Part shown: positions 10,848-22,361 of the stretch, one piece after another | How positions within the stretch are numbered: the first letter of the stretch is position 1 | How the letters are laid out: each line of letters opens with the position of its first letter | NCBI GenBank assembly: GCA_007115705.1 | Contig: QXEO01000433.1 | Span: 310,001-374,000 of the forward strand | Direction: 5' to 3' | Origin: Dactylis glomerata | Taxonomy: Eukaryota > Streptophyta > Magnoliopsida > Poales > Poaceae | Length of the DNA stretch: 64,000 nucleotides | Program-made: the position numbers and the translations under genes | Notes under the pieces: generated by a model | Databases searched by the model: none | Seen by the model: only the letters and a program-made list of their open reading frames with translations | What the model was told of the DNA's origin: nothing

Positions 10848-13726
10848 AGCATCCCCAAGCTTAACTCCTGCTCGTCCTCGAGTAGGTAAGTGATAACAAA
10901 AGAATAATTTTTGAGGTGACATGCACCATCACAATCATGATCATCTATGTAAAGCATTGAGTGTTGGGATCAAAGAACTTAAAACATGGGCATAAGAGAC
11001 ATAATATTGACAATAAGAACTTAACAAACGAAAGATCATGAATAATGAAACAATGAAAGTTAAACGTGTGTTCATGGCGACCTTCAGCTTGTCCTTCATG
11101 GAATAGCAAAACATAAATGCATAGGATACCTTCAAGTTTAAGAGGGCGACTAGATACAAATAATTTAAGAACAAGTGAAACCATAATCATGAATCAATCA
11201 ATGATAAACTTTGGGACAATGCACATTATACTCAGAATGGTAACTATGCTCTCTTAGACGGTGCATTAAGGTAGAAGGTGGAGACTCAACATACAAGTAA
11301 AAGAAAGACCCTTCACAGAGGGAAGCAGTGATTGCAAGTTTTATAAACCTTCAAAAATTATGGTACTTACTAGCTTTGAGCTCTCATTGCCCCCATCATA
11401 GGCATCTTGAATGGTTAAAGTTAATGCGAGAACAATTATGAGCATATGCTTGACAAATCATAAGTTGAAAACCTCATGTCCCGTGAAGTACGAATACCCA
11501 AACCTCATGCTACTCGACTTAGGGTCCCAAGCAAGCTCTTGTCATTATAAGTATACGCGTATCATCGAGAACCGCCAACGGGGTACCTCCTGCCCGATGA
11601 CATGGAACAAGCCCACATCAAAATGACAGGACAAACAGACAATGAACACCTTGGCATCTCTTTTATTTACCATTGATATAGCTTTTTATTTTGAGATGCA
11701 TCGTCGAATGTCCACTATGGGCATGCTGTAAATTTCCACCATGAATGATGCATGGCTTAGATTAGCGGCCCAGGCGTTTCTCTAACACATATACAAACTC
11801 CATGATCCCGCAAGATTCCCAACTTATTTCACATCGCGAGTATCCATAAACAAAAGATCACGATATTAACTCAAATAAGAGAAGTGCAATGTTGAAAGCT
11901 TTCCCCATGATGGCATGGTTTGCCTAATTTCCAACTTACAACTTGCAAGCATAACATCAACAAAAGAGAGCCACAATGTCAAAATTTTAAAAAGGAGAAA
12001 AGTAAAGTGTGCCATCAGGTTCGTGAGAGCTTTACTGACTAATTTTCACATAACACCAAAAAAGTTCAATTCGAAGGATAGATAAAAGCAAGTCAAATGT
12101 ACTTGGAATAGCAAATTGCTAATAGGTATGTATGGTGGACACATTGAAATAAATTGGTTTTTAGGTGTTGGATGCACGAGTAGAGCTCATACTCAGTACA
12201 AAATGAGGGCTAACAAAAGACTGGGAGCGACCAACTAAGAGAGCAATAACGGCCATAATCATGCATAGCGACAAAACATCATTAAGAGAAGCATAAAATG
12301 GCATCAAAAGTCAAAAACCAAATGATCATAGAGGCTTATGGCGACTTTGTAAGTCAAACATGTTGTAAGCATGCGCCAAGTCAACCCAAATAAAGCATCA
12401 AAGGAGAAAACCAAATATATGCTTCCACATAATAAAAACAACGCATGATTTTTTCAAAGGCTCATTAAGAAATCTCAGTCATTTGAGACAAGTCATGCTA
12501 CAGAAAAAATCACTAAACATACTATCTAAACGACATCAACCATGGCATGAAAAAGTCTAAGCCGCAGTCTAAACAAGCTCCTTTTTGTACCACTTTTTTG
12601 CATGAAACTTTTCTCTTTTCCAACACCATTCGAACCTTTTTAAAACAACTCTTTTGATGAATACCAACATAGACCAGAGGTCCAAATACAACTTGATGCA
12701 AAGATAAAACAAGATCTGAACAAAAATCAAGGCGAAAAACGAAAGCTAAACGCAGTTCTAGAAAAAGAGAACACTCGTTGAACGATAAGAGTGAAAAACG
12801 GAGTGTTCTTGGCAAATGAAAAAGAGTACATCTCCTCCAAAAGAAATTTGTTGGGGTCCAACCATTTATTGCAGCAAACAAAACTAAACTAAATTAAAAG
12901 TGAAAGTAAAGACGCTCCAAGAAAAACACATAGTGCATGAAGCAATAAAAATATAGTATGTTGAAAGGTGACCTGATTTTTGCCGATGAAGAAGGGGTGC
13001 CTCGGGGGCATCCCCAAGCTTTGACGCTTGTACATCTTGGATATTTCTTGGGGTGACATGGGCATCCCCAATCTTGAGCTTTTGTCCATTCTTCATCTCA
13101 TCTCATCATTCTCCAATCCCTACACTTGAAAACTTCCTTCTTACAAAACTTACCACAATTCTATTAGCAACGTTAGCATAAGCATAATAGTAAATTAACC
13201 CTTTTGGTTCAGGTTTCAACTCAAAACACCACATATAATGCATATACTACTGTAGCAATTTCCTCAAAAGTCCCGTGATCAAAAGAACTCAAAAAGAAAG
13301 CGATCGAGAGGCAAACACAAATAGTGGCAGAAATCTATCAAAACAGAACAGCTGACAAAGGTCGATTTTTTCAAGGACCTTCTGTTACTCAAATCGAAAA
13401 GTGTAAAACTATTAAAAGTTTGGATATAACCTGGTTCATATGCACAAGAAATCGCAGGTCAAAAACATATTCTGAGAATTTTCACGAATTTTTACGGTGC
13501 AGCACCGAAATCTATTTCAGGACAGCAACTTCCCCAAATCTTACCTCCCTCAAATTAGAGGTTCTTCTTGGCACAACAACAAAATAAAAATGATAAGGAG
13601 CGGTTATTACACTAGTAATAACTTCCAAGACTCAAATAAAATAAAAAGTACTAAAAATAAAACAATGAGTTATCTTCCAAGAGTGCTTTTCTTTAACGCC
13701 TTTGAGCTAGGCGCAAAAAGTGTAAA
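10848..13726 (-). other. PPT and non-coding internal module of B2
   Basis: The PPT lies at 10848-10865. The rest is the inverted, diverged counterpart of 1823-4744 in element A. A PPT-like 13-mer recurs at 13008-13020, and with one mismatch at 13062-13074. I see no gene in it. Confidence 0.75.
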
Positions 13727-14956
13727 TCAAGTAATATCAAGCGATGAAGCATCATGTTCATAATTTGCTCTAAGAATAGAGTCAAAAAGTAATTTATTCC
13801 TCCTTCTAGGAAAGTGTTCCATACCTTTATTAAATGGGAATTGATATTTGATGGTGCCTTCCTTCATATTAATGATGGCACCTACAGTTCGAAGAAAAGG
13901 TCTTCCTAAAATAATAGGACATGAAGTATTGCATTCAACATCCATAACAAGAAAATCAACGGGAATAAGGTTATTGTTAACCATAATAAGAACATCATTA
14001 ATCCATCCCAAAGGTTTCTTCTTAGCAACATCAGCAAGAGGAACATCAAAATAACACTTTTCAAGTGGTGGTAAACCAAGCATATCATAAATCTTTCTAG
14101 GCATAATAGAAATACTAGCACCTAGATCATATAAAGCATGGCAATCAAAACCATTAACATGCATATCGATGATGGGCTCCCAACCATCTTCTAACTTCTT
14201 GGGAATAGAAGCTTTTTGTTTCAACTTTTCCTCCCTAATTTTCATGAGAGCATTTGTAATATGATTTGTAAAAGCAATATTCAAAGAACTAGCATTAGGA
14301 CTCAAAGCAAGCTTTTGCAAGAACAAAATAACTTCAAATATATTGCAGCCATCAATATCAAAATCATTAAAAGAAATAGAGCTATCATCTCCCATACTCC
14401 GAAAAATTTCTGCACTCTTTTGAGAAAAAGTTTTTGCAGTTTTGGGCTTTTTCGCACAAGGAGTAGGAGTTTTCTCTATACCAATCAAAGTAAGAGATTG
14501 ATAGTATTTGGAACAACATCATTAGAGGTAGTACTAGTACATACCTTCATCTTTCTAGCCATCTCACCTTCTCTTTCCCACCTGGCATGCAATTCTGCTA
14601 ACATCCTAACATTTTCATCAATTCTAACTTGGATGGCATTAGTAGCGACAAAAGTATTGCTTCCTTTCACATCATTAGGCAATACTTTTAGTTTCAGAAG
14701 TTCAACATCAAGAGCAAGGCTATCAACTTTAGAAGCAAGAATATCAATTTTGCCCAACTTTTCCTCAACAGATTTGTTAAAAGTAGTTTGCTTACCGATG
14801 AAGTCCTTGAGCATGACTTCAAGCTCAAAGGGCGCACGCCTAGTGTTGTTGGAGGAATTACCATAAGAGTTACCATAACCATTACCATTGGTAGAAGGAT
14901 ACGGCATATAATTGTTACTAGCAAAATTGTTCCTATAAGCATTGTTTTTGAAATGA
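13727..14956 (-). pseudogene. B2 gag C-terminal part and retropepsin-like region
   Basis: The minus strand from 14956 continues the gag cut by the Mutator-like element. It has an Asn-rich linker (about 14955-14830), then a coiled-coil-like stretch with Leu/Lys/Glu repeats. A frameshift near 14490-14510 moves into the frame of the ORF 14488-13727, which contains an Athila-type aspartic protease signature. ALYDLGASIS (about 14115) carries the catalytic Asp, and PIILGRPFL (about 13915) is the flap/end motif. The frame ends at 13727 without entering RT. The family normally continues into RT-RNase H-integrase; here the non-coding module follows instead. It would process Gag if active, but the frameshift makes that unlikely for this copy. 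Confidence 0.8.
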
Positions 14957-14965
14957 TTATTTCTT

Positions 14966-15108
14966 GGGATTTCTATTTTCATGCCCTCGGGTCCTTAGTT
15001 GTGCTCAGTTTTCCCCAGTCGCTTAGTTTTTCCTCAGTTTTCCCCAAGCCCATGTCTGAAACCCTCACAAGGAGCTCGGACGGGAGGAATCCCGTTCAGT
15101 TGACCGTT
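14966..15108 (+). repeat. Left TIR of the Mutator-like element
   Basis: Begins GGGATTT and contains two CTCAGTTTTCCCC-like words. It is inverted and about 95% identical to 19474-19616 with no gaps. Confidence 0.9.
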
Positions 15109-15584
15109 CTGTGCTGACGAGTGGGGCCGCATCGTGTGGGGCCGCGTCATGTGGGGCTGGTAGAAAGGGACCGCGTGGGACAGGACGAGACCATGTTTGG
15201 TCATACGAGTGGAGCGGGGGCCGTAGCGTGTGGGGCCGTAGCGTGTGGAGCCGTGTGGGTCCGGGACGTGGGCACGAGTGGTTTCTGTCTCTTTCGCCCA
15301 GATTAGCAGTTTTCAATGCACCTTTTTCCTCTCTCTCGCTTGATCTCATTCATTCTTGATTGCCCAAATTGGTAGCAAATCTAGAGCAGCTTCTCCTTCT
15401 ATTTTTTAACGCCATTCATTTCTTTATGCCTTCGTTTTTACCCAATTAGGTAGGAAATCTAGGGCACAAATCCAGAGAAAATATAGGATAAGCTGCATAC
15501 AGCAGCCAACATAGCATAGATATATTCACGACAGATTCAACAGTACTATCGATAGATCCAACATAAGCTACATTTTACATGAAT
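15109..15584. other. Sub-TIR region of the Mutator-like element
   Basis: About 470 bp between the left TIR and the XS-like gene. 15110-15260 is GC-rich with short imperfect repeats of GTGTGGGGCCG; 15360-15580 is AT-rich and would be the 3' flank of the gene. No coding unit is seen. Confidence 0.5.
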
Positions 15585-16715
15585 TTAAGCTTGGAGGCTG
15601 CGCAGGTGAATCCCAAGTGCTTTGTGTTTGGCCATGAACGCATGCACGTTCACGGTCGTTCCAACTCTAGCGCCGCCAATGGCTCTGCCAATGGATTCAG
15701 CATGGTTCACCAGGCAGTTGAAGTCGGTGGCGCGAAGCCTCCTGTTGTAGAAGGGGCACTTGTAAACGCCTCGAGCAAAGTGGCCATCGTAATGGCCGGA
15801 CTTCAGCCTCCTGAGGACGTGAAAAGTCTTGGTGTGGAAGGACTCATCGTCGCTGTCGACGTCGCTGCTCTGCACCTATCATGTAGCACCAAAGATCGAA
15901 AAACACGGAGTCAATTGCAGCGATGATGGAACAGAGAGTGAACAAAAGATCATGCATGATAATATGGGCACGGAAAAAAGAGGTAGCCTCAGTTACATTG
16001 GACACACTTATATCCAGGATTTGAGTCAGTGAACCAAAGATCATGCACAACAAATTTGTACACACCAATTGTTCACTGACCAAACCCTGAATCAATTTGT
16101 GCCCAAATATTCATCATCATCGGCACAAATTAACTGGATGGGATTGATTACTCACATAAGTTAACCAAATCTTAAACAAAAGCAAATCACAAACACTAAT
16201 AACGCAAGATCTAGAACTAGGAACAGACAAACCCTAATAACGCAAGATCTAACACAAAAGGATTGAACTAGGAATAGACGAACCCTAATAATGCAAGATC
16301 TAACACAAAATGATTGAACTAGGAACAGACGAACCCTAATAACGCAAGATCTAACATAAAAGGATTGACCTAGGAATAGACAAACCCTAATAACGCTAGA
16401 TCTAACACAAAAGGATTGAAATGGGATAAGAACAAGGGAACAAAGAGTTACCTCCGGCTCGTCATCGAGGATGCTGGTGTCCTAGGGGTTCTCTGGCGTG
16501 ACGTATGGCACTGGTTCGTACGGGTCTTCGTACGGGTCCCAAGCGACGGGGGCCTGGACGGAGGCGGCGGCCGATGCGCCGACGGCTGATGCGCCGACGG
16601 CTACGTCGGAAGCAGCGACGGGGGCCTGGATGGGGGCGGCGGCCGATGCGCCGGCGGCTGATGCGCCGGCAGCTACGTTGGAAGCGCCGACAATGGGCAT
16701 CTCATTCTTCTCCAT
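15585..16715 (-). pseudogene. XS-like zinc-finger gene copy, two exons, inside the Mutator-like element
   Basis: Exon 1 runs 16715-16452 (minus): ATG, then an Ala-rich segment with two tandem copies of a GASA/AAxxQAPVA unit, then an acidic PYEDPYEP tail. It ends at a GAG/GTAACT donor. The intron is 16451-15876 and holds a 51-bp tandem array; its acceptor is ATAG/GTGCAG. Exon 2 runs 15875-15585 with an acidic DVDSDDES start, then the HYDGHF, KCPFYNRR and LVNHAESIGRA motifs, and a TAA at 15585. The CPF...NHA pattern resembles the zf-XS domain of SGS3/XS-type RNA-binding proteins, but the second metal-binding Cys is Tyr. One in-frame TAG lies at codon 78 (16482-16484). Both exons meet in the same phase. 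Assignment to XS is by eye and moderate; the gene model is better supported than the name. Confidence 0.6.
16190..16425. repeat. 51-bp tandem array (about 4 units)
   Basis: AACCCTAATAA recurs at 16230, 16281, 16332 and 16383, an exact 51-bp spacing. The array lies in the predicted intron of the XS-like gene, and each unit carries GCAAGATCTA. Confidence 0.85.
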
Positions 16716-16899
16716 CGCCGGCGGTTTTCTTCGGGGTTTTTTCTTTGGTTGTGGAGAAGATGATGGGACAGGAGAGGCGGTTGCAGTGAGAATGAGAGAG
16801 TGGGCGAGCGTCGAGGGAGAGAAAGAGGGGCTCAATAAAGATGAAGGTGGCATGTACCGCAACACACTTCCGCTATGCACGCCTGCAGCGTGCACCGCG

Positions 16900-17755
16900 A
16901 CACGAGGCTAACCCTGGGACATTTGGTGTACTCAGTTATAACCTCGGGCCTTATACAGAATTTTTATCTGTACTCAGTTTTCCCCTCGAGTACTTAGACT
17001 GGCAAGTGCAATATACTCAGTTCTACCCTCAAGTAGCTGGTCAACAGAGAATTAACAAATGAGATTAACATAGCTAATTGAGTCATTTCATGCGCAAAAA
17101 ATTCCAAAAAAATAAAAACATAGTGGCACCTACTCATGGAGTCTTCCTGCGCAACCTGCCACCTAGGAAACCTTAACAAACATAGATAAATCAAGGGTTT
17201 ACCACAAATTGCCACTTCTCAGAATCACTAGTAGCTATGAAGATGCATGGTTTTCCACTCAAACCCCTTTGCAAAACATCTTCCCCAAAACATAGTTTGT
17301 CTAAATGAGGCCATAATTGTCACACTCATGTATATTTGAATTGCAAATAATTTGATGTAGCCCAATATGAATTATATTGTACAAAACACGCATTTTTCAT
17401 TTTATAATTCTTTTGTTTGAATCCCTTAGTCTATTTACTATTTACGTGCCCTTGGTTTCTTAGTACTACTCAGTTTTGCCCTCAAGTACTGTCACAAATG
17501 CTCACAGAAGCCCAAACTTATCCTGATTGGTTGAGCCGTTGTCACACGGATCGACTCCACCAACCATTGATCCACTGATCTAACGGGCAGTATACCCCTC
17601 TCCATCTCTTCGTGGCCACCCCTCTCTCTCTCTCTTCGTGGCCACCCCTCTCTTTCTCTCTATCAGTGGACAGTGCCACCCCTCTATTTATGTGCAATAA
17701 CGAGTTTGCCACATAACTATATTCCCTCTATTTATGCATTATTTTCCACGATCTA
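16900..17755. other. Spacer with repeated TIR-like words
   Basis: No gene. Words of the form TACTCAGTT(T/C)T(A/C)CCCTC occur near 16930, 16973, 17018 and 17467 and resemble the CTCAGTTTTCCCC words of the TIRs. A CT-rich simple stretch lies at 17598-17665. Confidence 0.55.
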
Positions 17756-18545
17756 AAAATGTTAAACTAAAAAGTGGTATAATTTTGGTGTAAACAAGAG
17801 ACATACATATTTGTGGATTTCGGTGAATGCATTATTTGTCACCCATCTAACAATTATCAACTCTCTTTAGCATTCCTTTTCTATTAGGGAATATAGTTTG
17901 GGATATAGTTTTGGTAATTTGAAACGGCCCAAAAGTGATATAATTTTGGTATAAACATGAGGCATACATATTTGAGGGATTTCGGTGAATGGATTATTTA
18001 TCACCCCTCTAACAATTATCAACTATCTTTAGCATTCCTTTTCTTTTAGGGAATATAGTTTTGGTAATTTGAAACGGCTCAAAAGTGGTATAATTTTGGT
18101 AGAAACATGAGACATACATATTTGGCATATTTGGGGGATTTCGGTGAATGGATTATTTATCACCCCTCTAACAATTATCAACTATCTTTAGCATTCCTTT
18201 TCTTTTAGGGAATATAGTTTTGGTAATTTGAAACGGCCCAAAAGTGGTATAATTTTGGTAGAAACATGAGACATACATATTTGGCATATTTGGGGGATTT
18301 CGGTGAATGGATTATTTATCACCCCTCTAACAATTATCAACTATCTTTAGCATTCCTTTTCTTCTAGGGAATGTAGTTTTGGTAATTTGAAACAGCCCAA
18401 AAGTGGTATAATTTTGGTAGAAACATGAGACATACATATTTGTGGGATTTTGGTGAATGCATTATTTGTCACCCCTCTAACAATTATCAACTATCTTTAG
18501 CATTCCTATATTCCCTAACACTTATGGTTTTTGGTAATTTTGGTG
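17756..18545. repeat. About 159-bp tandem array (5 units)
   Basis: The marker GTGGTATAATTTTGGT (GTGATAT in unit 2) starts at about 17774, 17935, 18085, 18244 and 18403, giving steps of 161, 150, 159 and 159 bp. Units are AT-rich and highly alike, and units 3 and 4 are nearly identical. The array lies between the two gene copies of the Mutator-like element. Confidence 0.9.
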
Positions 18546-18629
18546 AATGCACACACTAACTTTGAGAACAACTACAAGTACATGTAACTGAATAATGGAT
18601 TTGTAACAAGGGATCCCTTGTAACAACTT

Positions 18630-19222
18630 CTAGCGCCTGATGAGCAATGATAAGAATCTGAACGCAATTATACAAAAAAAAACAACCAGCCATCAGATTA
18701 GCTTGCTTCTTCAACTCGATCAGCTGCCTTTACTGCTTGTTCATTTTCTTCAGTTCTCCCTTCACTTCCACCAGTTCTGCATTGGGAGCATTAGGCATAA
18801 TCGGAATGGCTCCTCTCTCCGCCGCATTCTCTACAGTAAGTTCCCCCTCCCAAATTGCGCTCCCTAATAGCGCCAATTGATTCCTGCGATTGAAGCCTCT
18901 GAACATACACATCGATCCACTCGAAATACCTGCATTTCTTCAGGATCTGAAAACAACAACGTGAACCATAAATCCCAAATTCGAGGGAATAACAAGAAAA
19001 TCGAGAGAAAATAGAGCAATTGGAGCGAGATCTAACCTTATCCCCCTCTCTATATGGCAAGCTCTCGCATGCAAGGAACTCACGTCCACGGTTGCCGTTG
19101 TCGTCCGTCTTACAGATCAACCGCTTCAGAGGCTCCTGGCGTGGGCAGTCAGGGCATCTTGTCAAAGGCACGGGTCCATAGTGCAGCCATGAAGAACGGG
19201 AGGTCGAAGAGAAACTAGACAT
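18630..19222 (-). pseudogene. GRF-type zinc-finger gene copy, two exons, inside the Mutator-like element
   Basis: Exon 1 runs 19222-19037 (minus): a Ser-rich start, then CPDC, then GNRGREFLACES, ending at an AAG/GTTAGA donor in phase 0. The intron is 19036-18947 and ends in TTTTCAG. Exon 2 starts at 18946 with LKKCRYFEWID. Four cysteines (CxxC, C, C) and the GREF and FEW residues make up a complete GRF zinc finger, a fold known to bind single-stranded DNA in other proteins. A 1-base frameshift near 18845 and a TAA at about 18730 interrupt the C-terminal part. Beyond the stop, the frame continues with basic residues and a hydrophobic segment (about 18690-18640) that could be a membrane anchor, to TAG at 18630. 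This copy is broken but the zinc finger itself is intact. The start is close to the right TIR, which may supply the promoter. Confidence 0.75.
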
Positions 19223-19473
19223 CACCCGCCTACCGGAGAAGGGCTGCCACTGGCGGAGAAGAAGAACAATGGGGCGCGGGGAAAGAAAGAGGAAGCAATG
19301 GCACGGGCACGGGCACGGGGCTAGCTCGGGCTCCCATTTTGCAATGGTCACCTGGGTAAGCTGTGGGTCCAGCGCGCTAACGTGGACAAGTTGTGGGTCC
19401 CACAATGATCTGGATAAGTGGAGACGTGTCCACTACGGGGCACCAACAGCGGCCCCACTTGCCAGCACCAACT

Positions 19474-19616
19474 AACGGTCAACTAAACGGGATTCCTCCC
19501 GTCTGAGATCCTTGTGAGGGTTTCAGACAAGGGCTTGGGCAAAACTGAGGAAAAACTAAGCGGCTGGGGAAAACTGAGCACAACTAAGGACCCGAGGGCA
19601 TGAAAATATAAATCCC
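19474..19616 (-). repeat. Right TIR of the Mutator-like element
   Basis: Inverted partner of 14966-15108. It ends AAATCCC at 19616 and is followed by the target-site duplication. Confidence 0.9.
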
Positions 19617-20449
19617 TTATTTCTAATGAAGTTTACATCAACATGCTCTTCTTGAGCAACCAAAGAGGCCAAAGGAACATTATTAGGATCAACTTGAGCT
19701 CTATCATTAGAAATCATAAGCATAATAGCATCAATCTTATCACTCAAGGAAGAGGTTTTCTCAACAGAATTTACCTTCTTACCTTGTGGAGCTCTCTTAG
19801 TGTGCCACTCAGAATAATTTACCATCATGTTGTCGAGAAGCTTAGTTGGGGCGCCCTAGGTAAGGGACATAAAAGTGCCTCCAGCAGCTGAATACAATAA
19901 GTTTCTTGAAGAAAAATTCAGTCCTGCATAAAAAGTTTGGACAATCATCCAAGGAGTCAGTCCATAAGTGGGACAATTCTTGATCATAGATTTCATTCTT
20001 TCCCAAGCCTGAGCAACATGTTCATTATCAAACTGTCTAAACTTCATAATATCACTACACAAAGCTATAATCTTAGCAGGAGGATACTATTTTCCAATAA
20101 AAGCATCCTTGCACTTATCCCAAGAATCAATACTATTTCTAGGCAAAGATAGCAACCAATCCTTAGCTCTTCCTCTTAAAAAGAAAGGAAACAACTTAAG
20201 CTTAATAATATTACCATCTACATCCTTATACTTTTGCATCTCACATAGCTCAACAAAATTGTTGAGATGAGCCGCAGCATCATCAGAACTGGCACCAGAA
20301 AATTGCTCTTTCATAACTAGATTCAACAAAGCAGGTTTGATCTCATAAAAATTTGCCTCAGGAGCAGGTGGCACAATAGGAGTGCAGATAAAATCATTGT
20401 TTTTGGTGCTAGTAAAATCACACAACTTGGTGTTTTCAGGAGTACCCAT
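19617..20449 (-). pseudogene. B2 gag N-terminal part
   Basis: Starts at the ATG 20449 (minus). The N-terminal 120 residues carry the Athila-like Gag core: EQFSGASSDDAAAHLNNF (about 20312-20259), then FPFFLRGRAKDWLLSLP (about 20195). TAG codons follow near 20087 and 19856. Between and after them the frame continues with AWERMK and a segment that reaches the Mutator-like insertion at 19616. A splice-acceptor-like CTTTTAG ends 10 bases before the ATG. Gag would form the virus-like particle. The two stops are not simple C-to-T changes, so this gag decayed by general mutation. Confidence 0.8.
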
Positions 20450-20637
20450 TCTATCAAAACTAAAAGCAAGTAAATAAAAGGAACTAGAAAGGAACTAATT
20501 TTTTTTGTATTTTTGATAAAACGATGCAAGCAAAAATAAAATAAAGCAAAACAAAAACAAAGTAAAAGATTGTGCGTGAGAGACTCCCCTTGCAGAAGTC
20601 TTCTTCCTCCCCGGCAATGGCGCCAGAAAACTTGTTA
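20450..20637 (-). other. B2 leader with PBS at 20609-20625
   Basis: The inverse of TGGCGCCATTGCCGGGG lies 12 bases inside the LTR edge at 20638, the same arrangement as 1075-1091 in element A. A T-rich tract with an acceptor-like TTTTAG lies next to the gag start. Confidence 0.8.
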
Positions 20638-21821
20638 TGGTGCGGTGTTGATATAGATGACCGACCAGTTGGGAACCCCAAGAGAAGGTATGATGATCAC
20701 AGCAGCAAGTCTTCCCTCAGTTGTCAAACCAAGGTTGAATCAAACCAGTAGGAGAAAGCAAAACTTCAGAAGATGATGCTTGCTAGCTTCGTGACACTCC
20801 GGACAAGGGCGCTAGATAAACTGCTTGTCGGCGTGTAGCTTTTCACCAGCAGCAATGTGAAACCTACACACAACACAACCAAGAACTTTGCTCCCAACTT
20901 ACGATGAGGTTGTCAATCTTACCAGTTTGCTGTAAACAAAGGATTGAGCGTATCGAGTGGTAATAGGATAATAGTATGCAAGAAAGTAAACAATGCGAGT
21001 AAAAGTAAAACGGTGTAACAATGTAAAGGAAATTGGGCCGGGGTCAACAGTTCACTAGTGGTGTCTCTCCATAAGATAAATAACAACATGCTGGGTAAAA
21101 AAATTACAGTTGGGCAATTGATAGAGTAAAGATAGCGTACATATGTCATGAGGATCACTATGAGATTCACTCTGGGCATTACGGCAAAATACATAGACCG
21201 TAATCCAACTGCATCTATGACGAGAAATCCACTCGCGGGGAATCGTCCGAGGACCCCTTGAGTATTAAGTTGCGAACAACAGATAATCGCATTAAGCAAA
21301 GTGCATAATGTAAACAAAGCAAATGTCCTTGGACACAAGAATGTTGTTTTCTCCCTAGTGGCAACAACACATCTACAACCTTAGAGGTTTTTGTCAGTCC
21401 CCCAGATTAAATAGAGGCATGAACCCAACTATCGAGCATAAATACTTCCTCTTGGAGTTACTAGCATCTACTCGGCCAAGATAGCTACTAGCAACGGAAA
21501 GCATGCAAGATCATAAACATCATAGAGATAACATAAGATATAATATTTAGCACATCAACTTAACATAGTACCAATACTCATCGGATCCCAACAAACACAA
21601 CATGTATGATTACATAAAGATGATCATGATCATGTAGGGCAGCTCACAAGATCTAAACATGAAGCACATGGTGGAGGAAACAACCATCTAGCTACTGCTA
21701 TGGACCCGTAGTCCAAGGTAGACTACTCACACATCACTCTGGAGGCGACCATGGTGGTGTAGAAGGCCTCCGGCAGAGATTCCCCTCTCCGGCAGGGTGC
21801 TGAGAAGAGCTCCTGGATCCT
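20638..21821 (-). repeat. 5' LTR of B2, truncated
   Basis: Aligns with 9202-10385. The remaining roughly 460 bp of the LTR, including U3 and the TATA box, are missing because plus-strand LTR piece C starts at 21823. A donor-like GTGAGT (minus) lies around 21726-21731. Without its U3 the element cannot be transcribed normally. Confidence 0.85.
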
Positions 21822-21822
21822 T

Positions 21823-22182
21823 GATACGTCTCAAACGTATCTATAATTTTTGATGCTCCATGCTTGTTTTTACACTATTTGCCTTGTGTTTCGTTACACT
21901 TCGTGGCATTTTTATGCGATTTCCGGAACTAACCTATTAACAAGATGCCACAGTGCCAGTTCCCTATTTTCTGCTGTTTTTGTGTTTCAAAAAAGCTACA
22001 TAGGAAATATTCTCGGAATTGGACGAAACAAGTTCAGAAACTCCTATTTTTCCCGGACGGAGGACGAGGACCAAACGGGAGCCGGAGGGGGGCCAAAGGC
22101 TTGCCACACCACAGGGGGGCGCGGCCCAGCCCCTGGCCGCGCCCACCCATGGTGAGGCCGCCTTGTCCACCTCCTAACGACT
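21823..22182 (+). repeat. C: first 360 bp of a plus-strand LTR of the A-like family
   Basis: Starts TGATACGT with the palindromic end and follows 4762 onward until about 22180, where similarity stops and hAT-like sequence begins. The rest of this element is not in the window. Confidence 0.75.
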
Positions 22183-22361
22183 AGGGGTGAAAATGGAGCG
22201 GATACGGACGGATAGTAGTGAAACCGTATTCGTTACCATATTTTTTTCGGATTCGGAACCGGAGCGGATAGTGTGCGAATACGAATACGGAATCTGAGTC
22301 TATCGGTAACGAATACGGACCGAATATGGAGCGAATATGGTTCGGTTGCGGATAAATAATT
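22183..22361. mobile_element. hAT-like transposon end (fragment)
   Basis: Begins TAGGGGTGAAAATGG and continues with clustered copies of CGGAT and CGAATA in a subterminal array, as is typical of plant hAT ends. Only about 180 bp remain before the LTR of element E. Neither the opposite end nor an 8-bp duplication could be located, so the class is inferred. Confidence 0.5.

Larger units (their letters stand above)
14966..19616 (-). mobile_element. Mutator-like element carrying two zinc-finger gene copies (4651 bp)
   Basis: Bounded by 143-bp terminal inverted repeats of equal length (14966-15108 and 19474-19616) with about 7 mismatches. The flanks are ttatttctt (14957-14965) and ttatttcta (19617-19625), a 9-bp duplication with one mismatch. 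It splits the gag of B2, and the gag reading frame resumes across the site when one duplication copy is ignored. Contents on the minus strand: a GRF zinc-finger gene (19222-18630), a 159-bp tandem array, a spacer with TIR-like words, a 51-bp array in an intron, and an XS-like zinc-finger gene (16715-15585). No transposase is visible, so it would need one in trans (Pack-MULE-like). hAT is the alternative if the duplication is read as 8 bp, but the long TIRs favour Mutator. Confidence 0.8.
9202..21821 (-). mobile_element. Element B2: Athila-like Gypsy element without RT/integrase
   Basis: In minus orientation: truncated 5' LTR (20638-21821), PBS (20609-20625), gag (20449 downward), protease region (13727-14488), a 2.9 kb non-coding module, PPT (10848-10865) and 3' LTR (9202-10847). 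A Mutator-like element (14966-19616) is inserted in gag. With that removed, the internal part is about 5.1 kb and holds no RT, RNase H or integrase, so B2 is non-autonomous but gag-bearing. The left end sits in Copia sequence. The 5' LTR breaks off at 21821 where LTR piece C starts. Confidence 0.85.

Noticed and set aside
16190..18545. CRISPR-like direct repeats
   Set aside because: The repeats are head-to-tail satellites without unique spacers, in a plant transposon.
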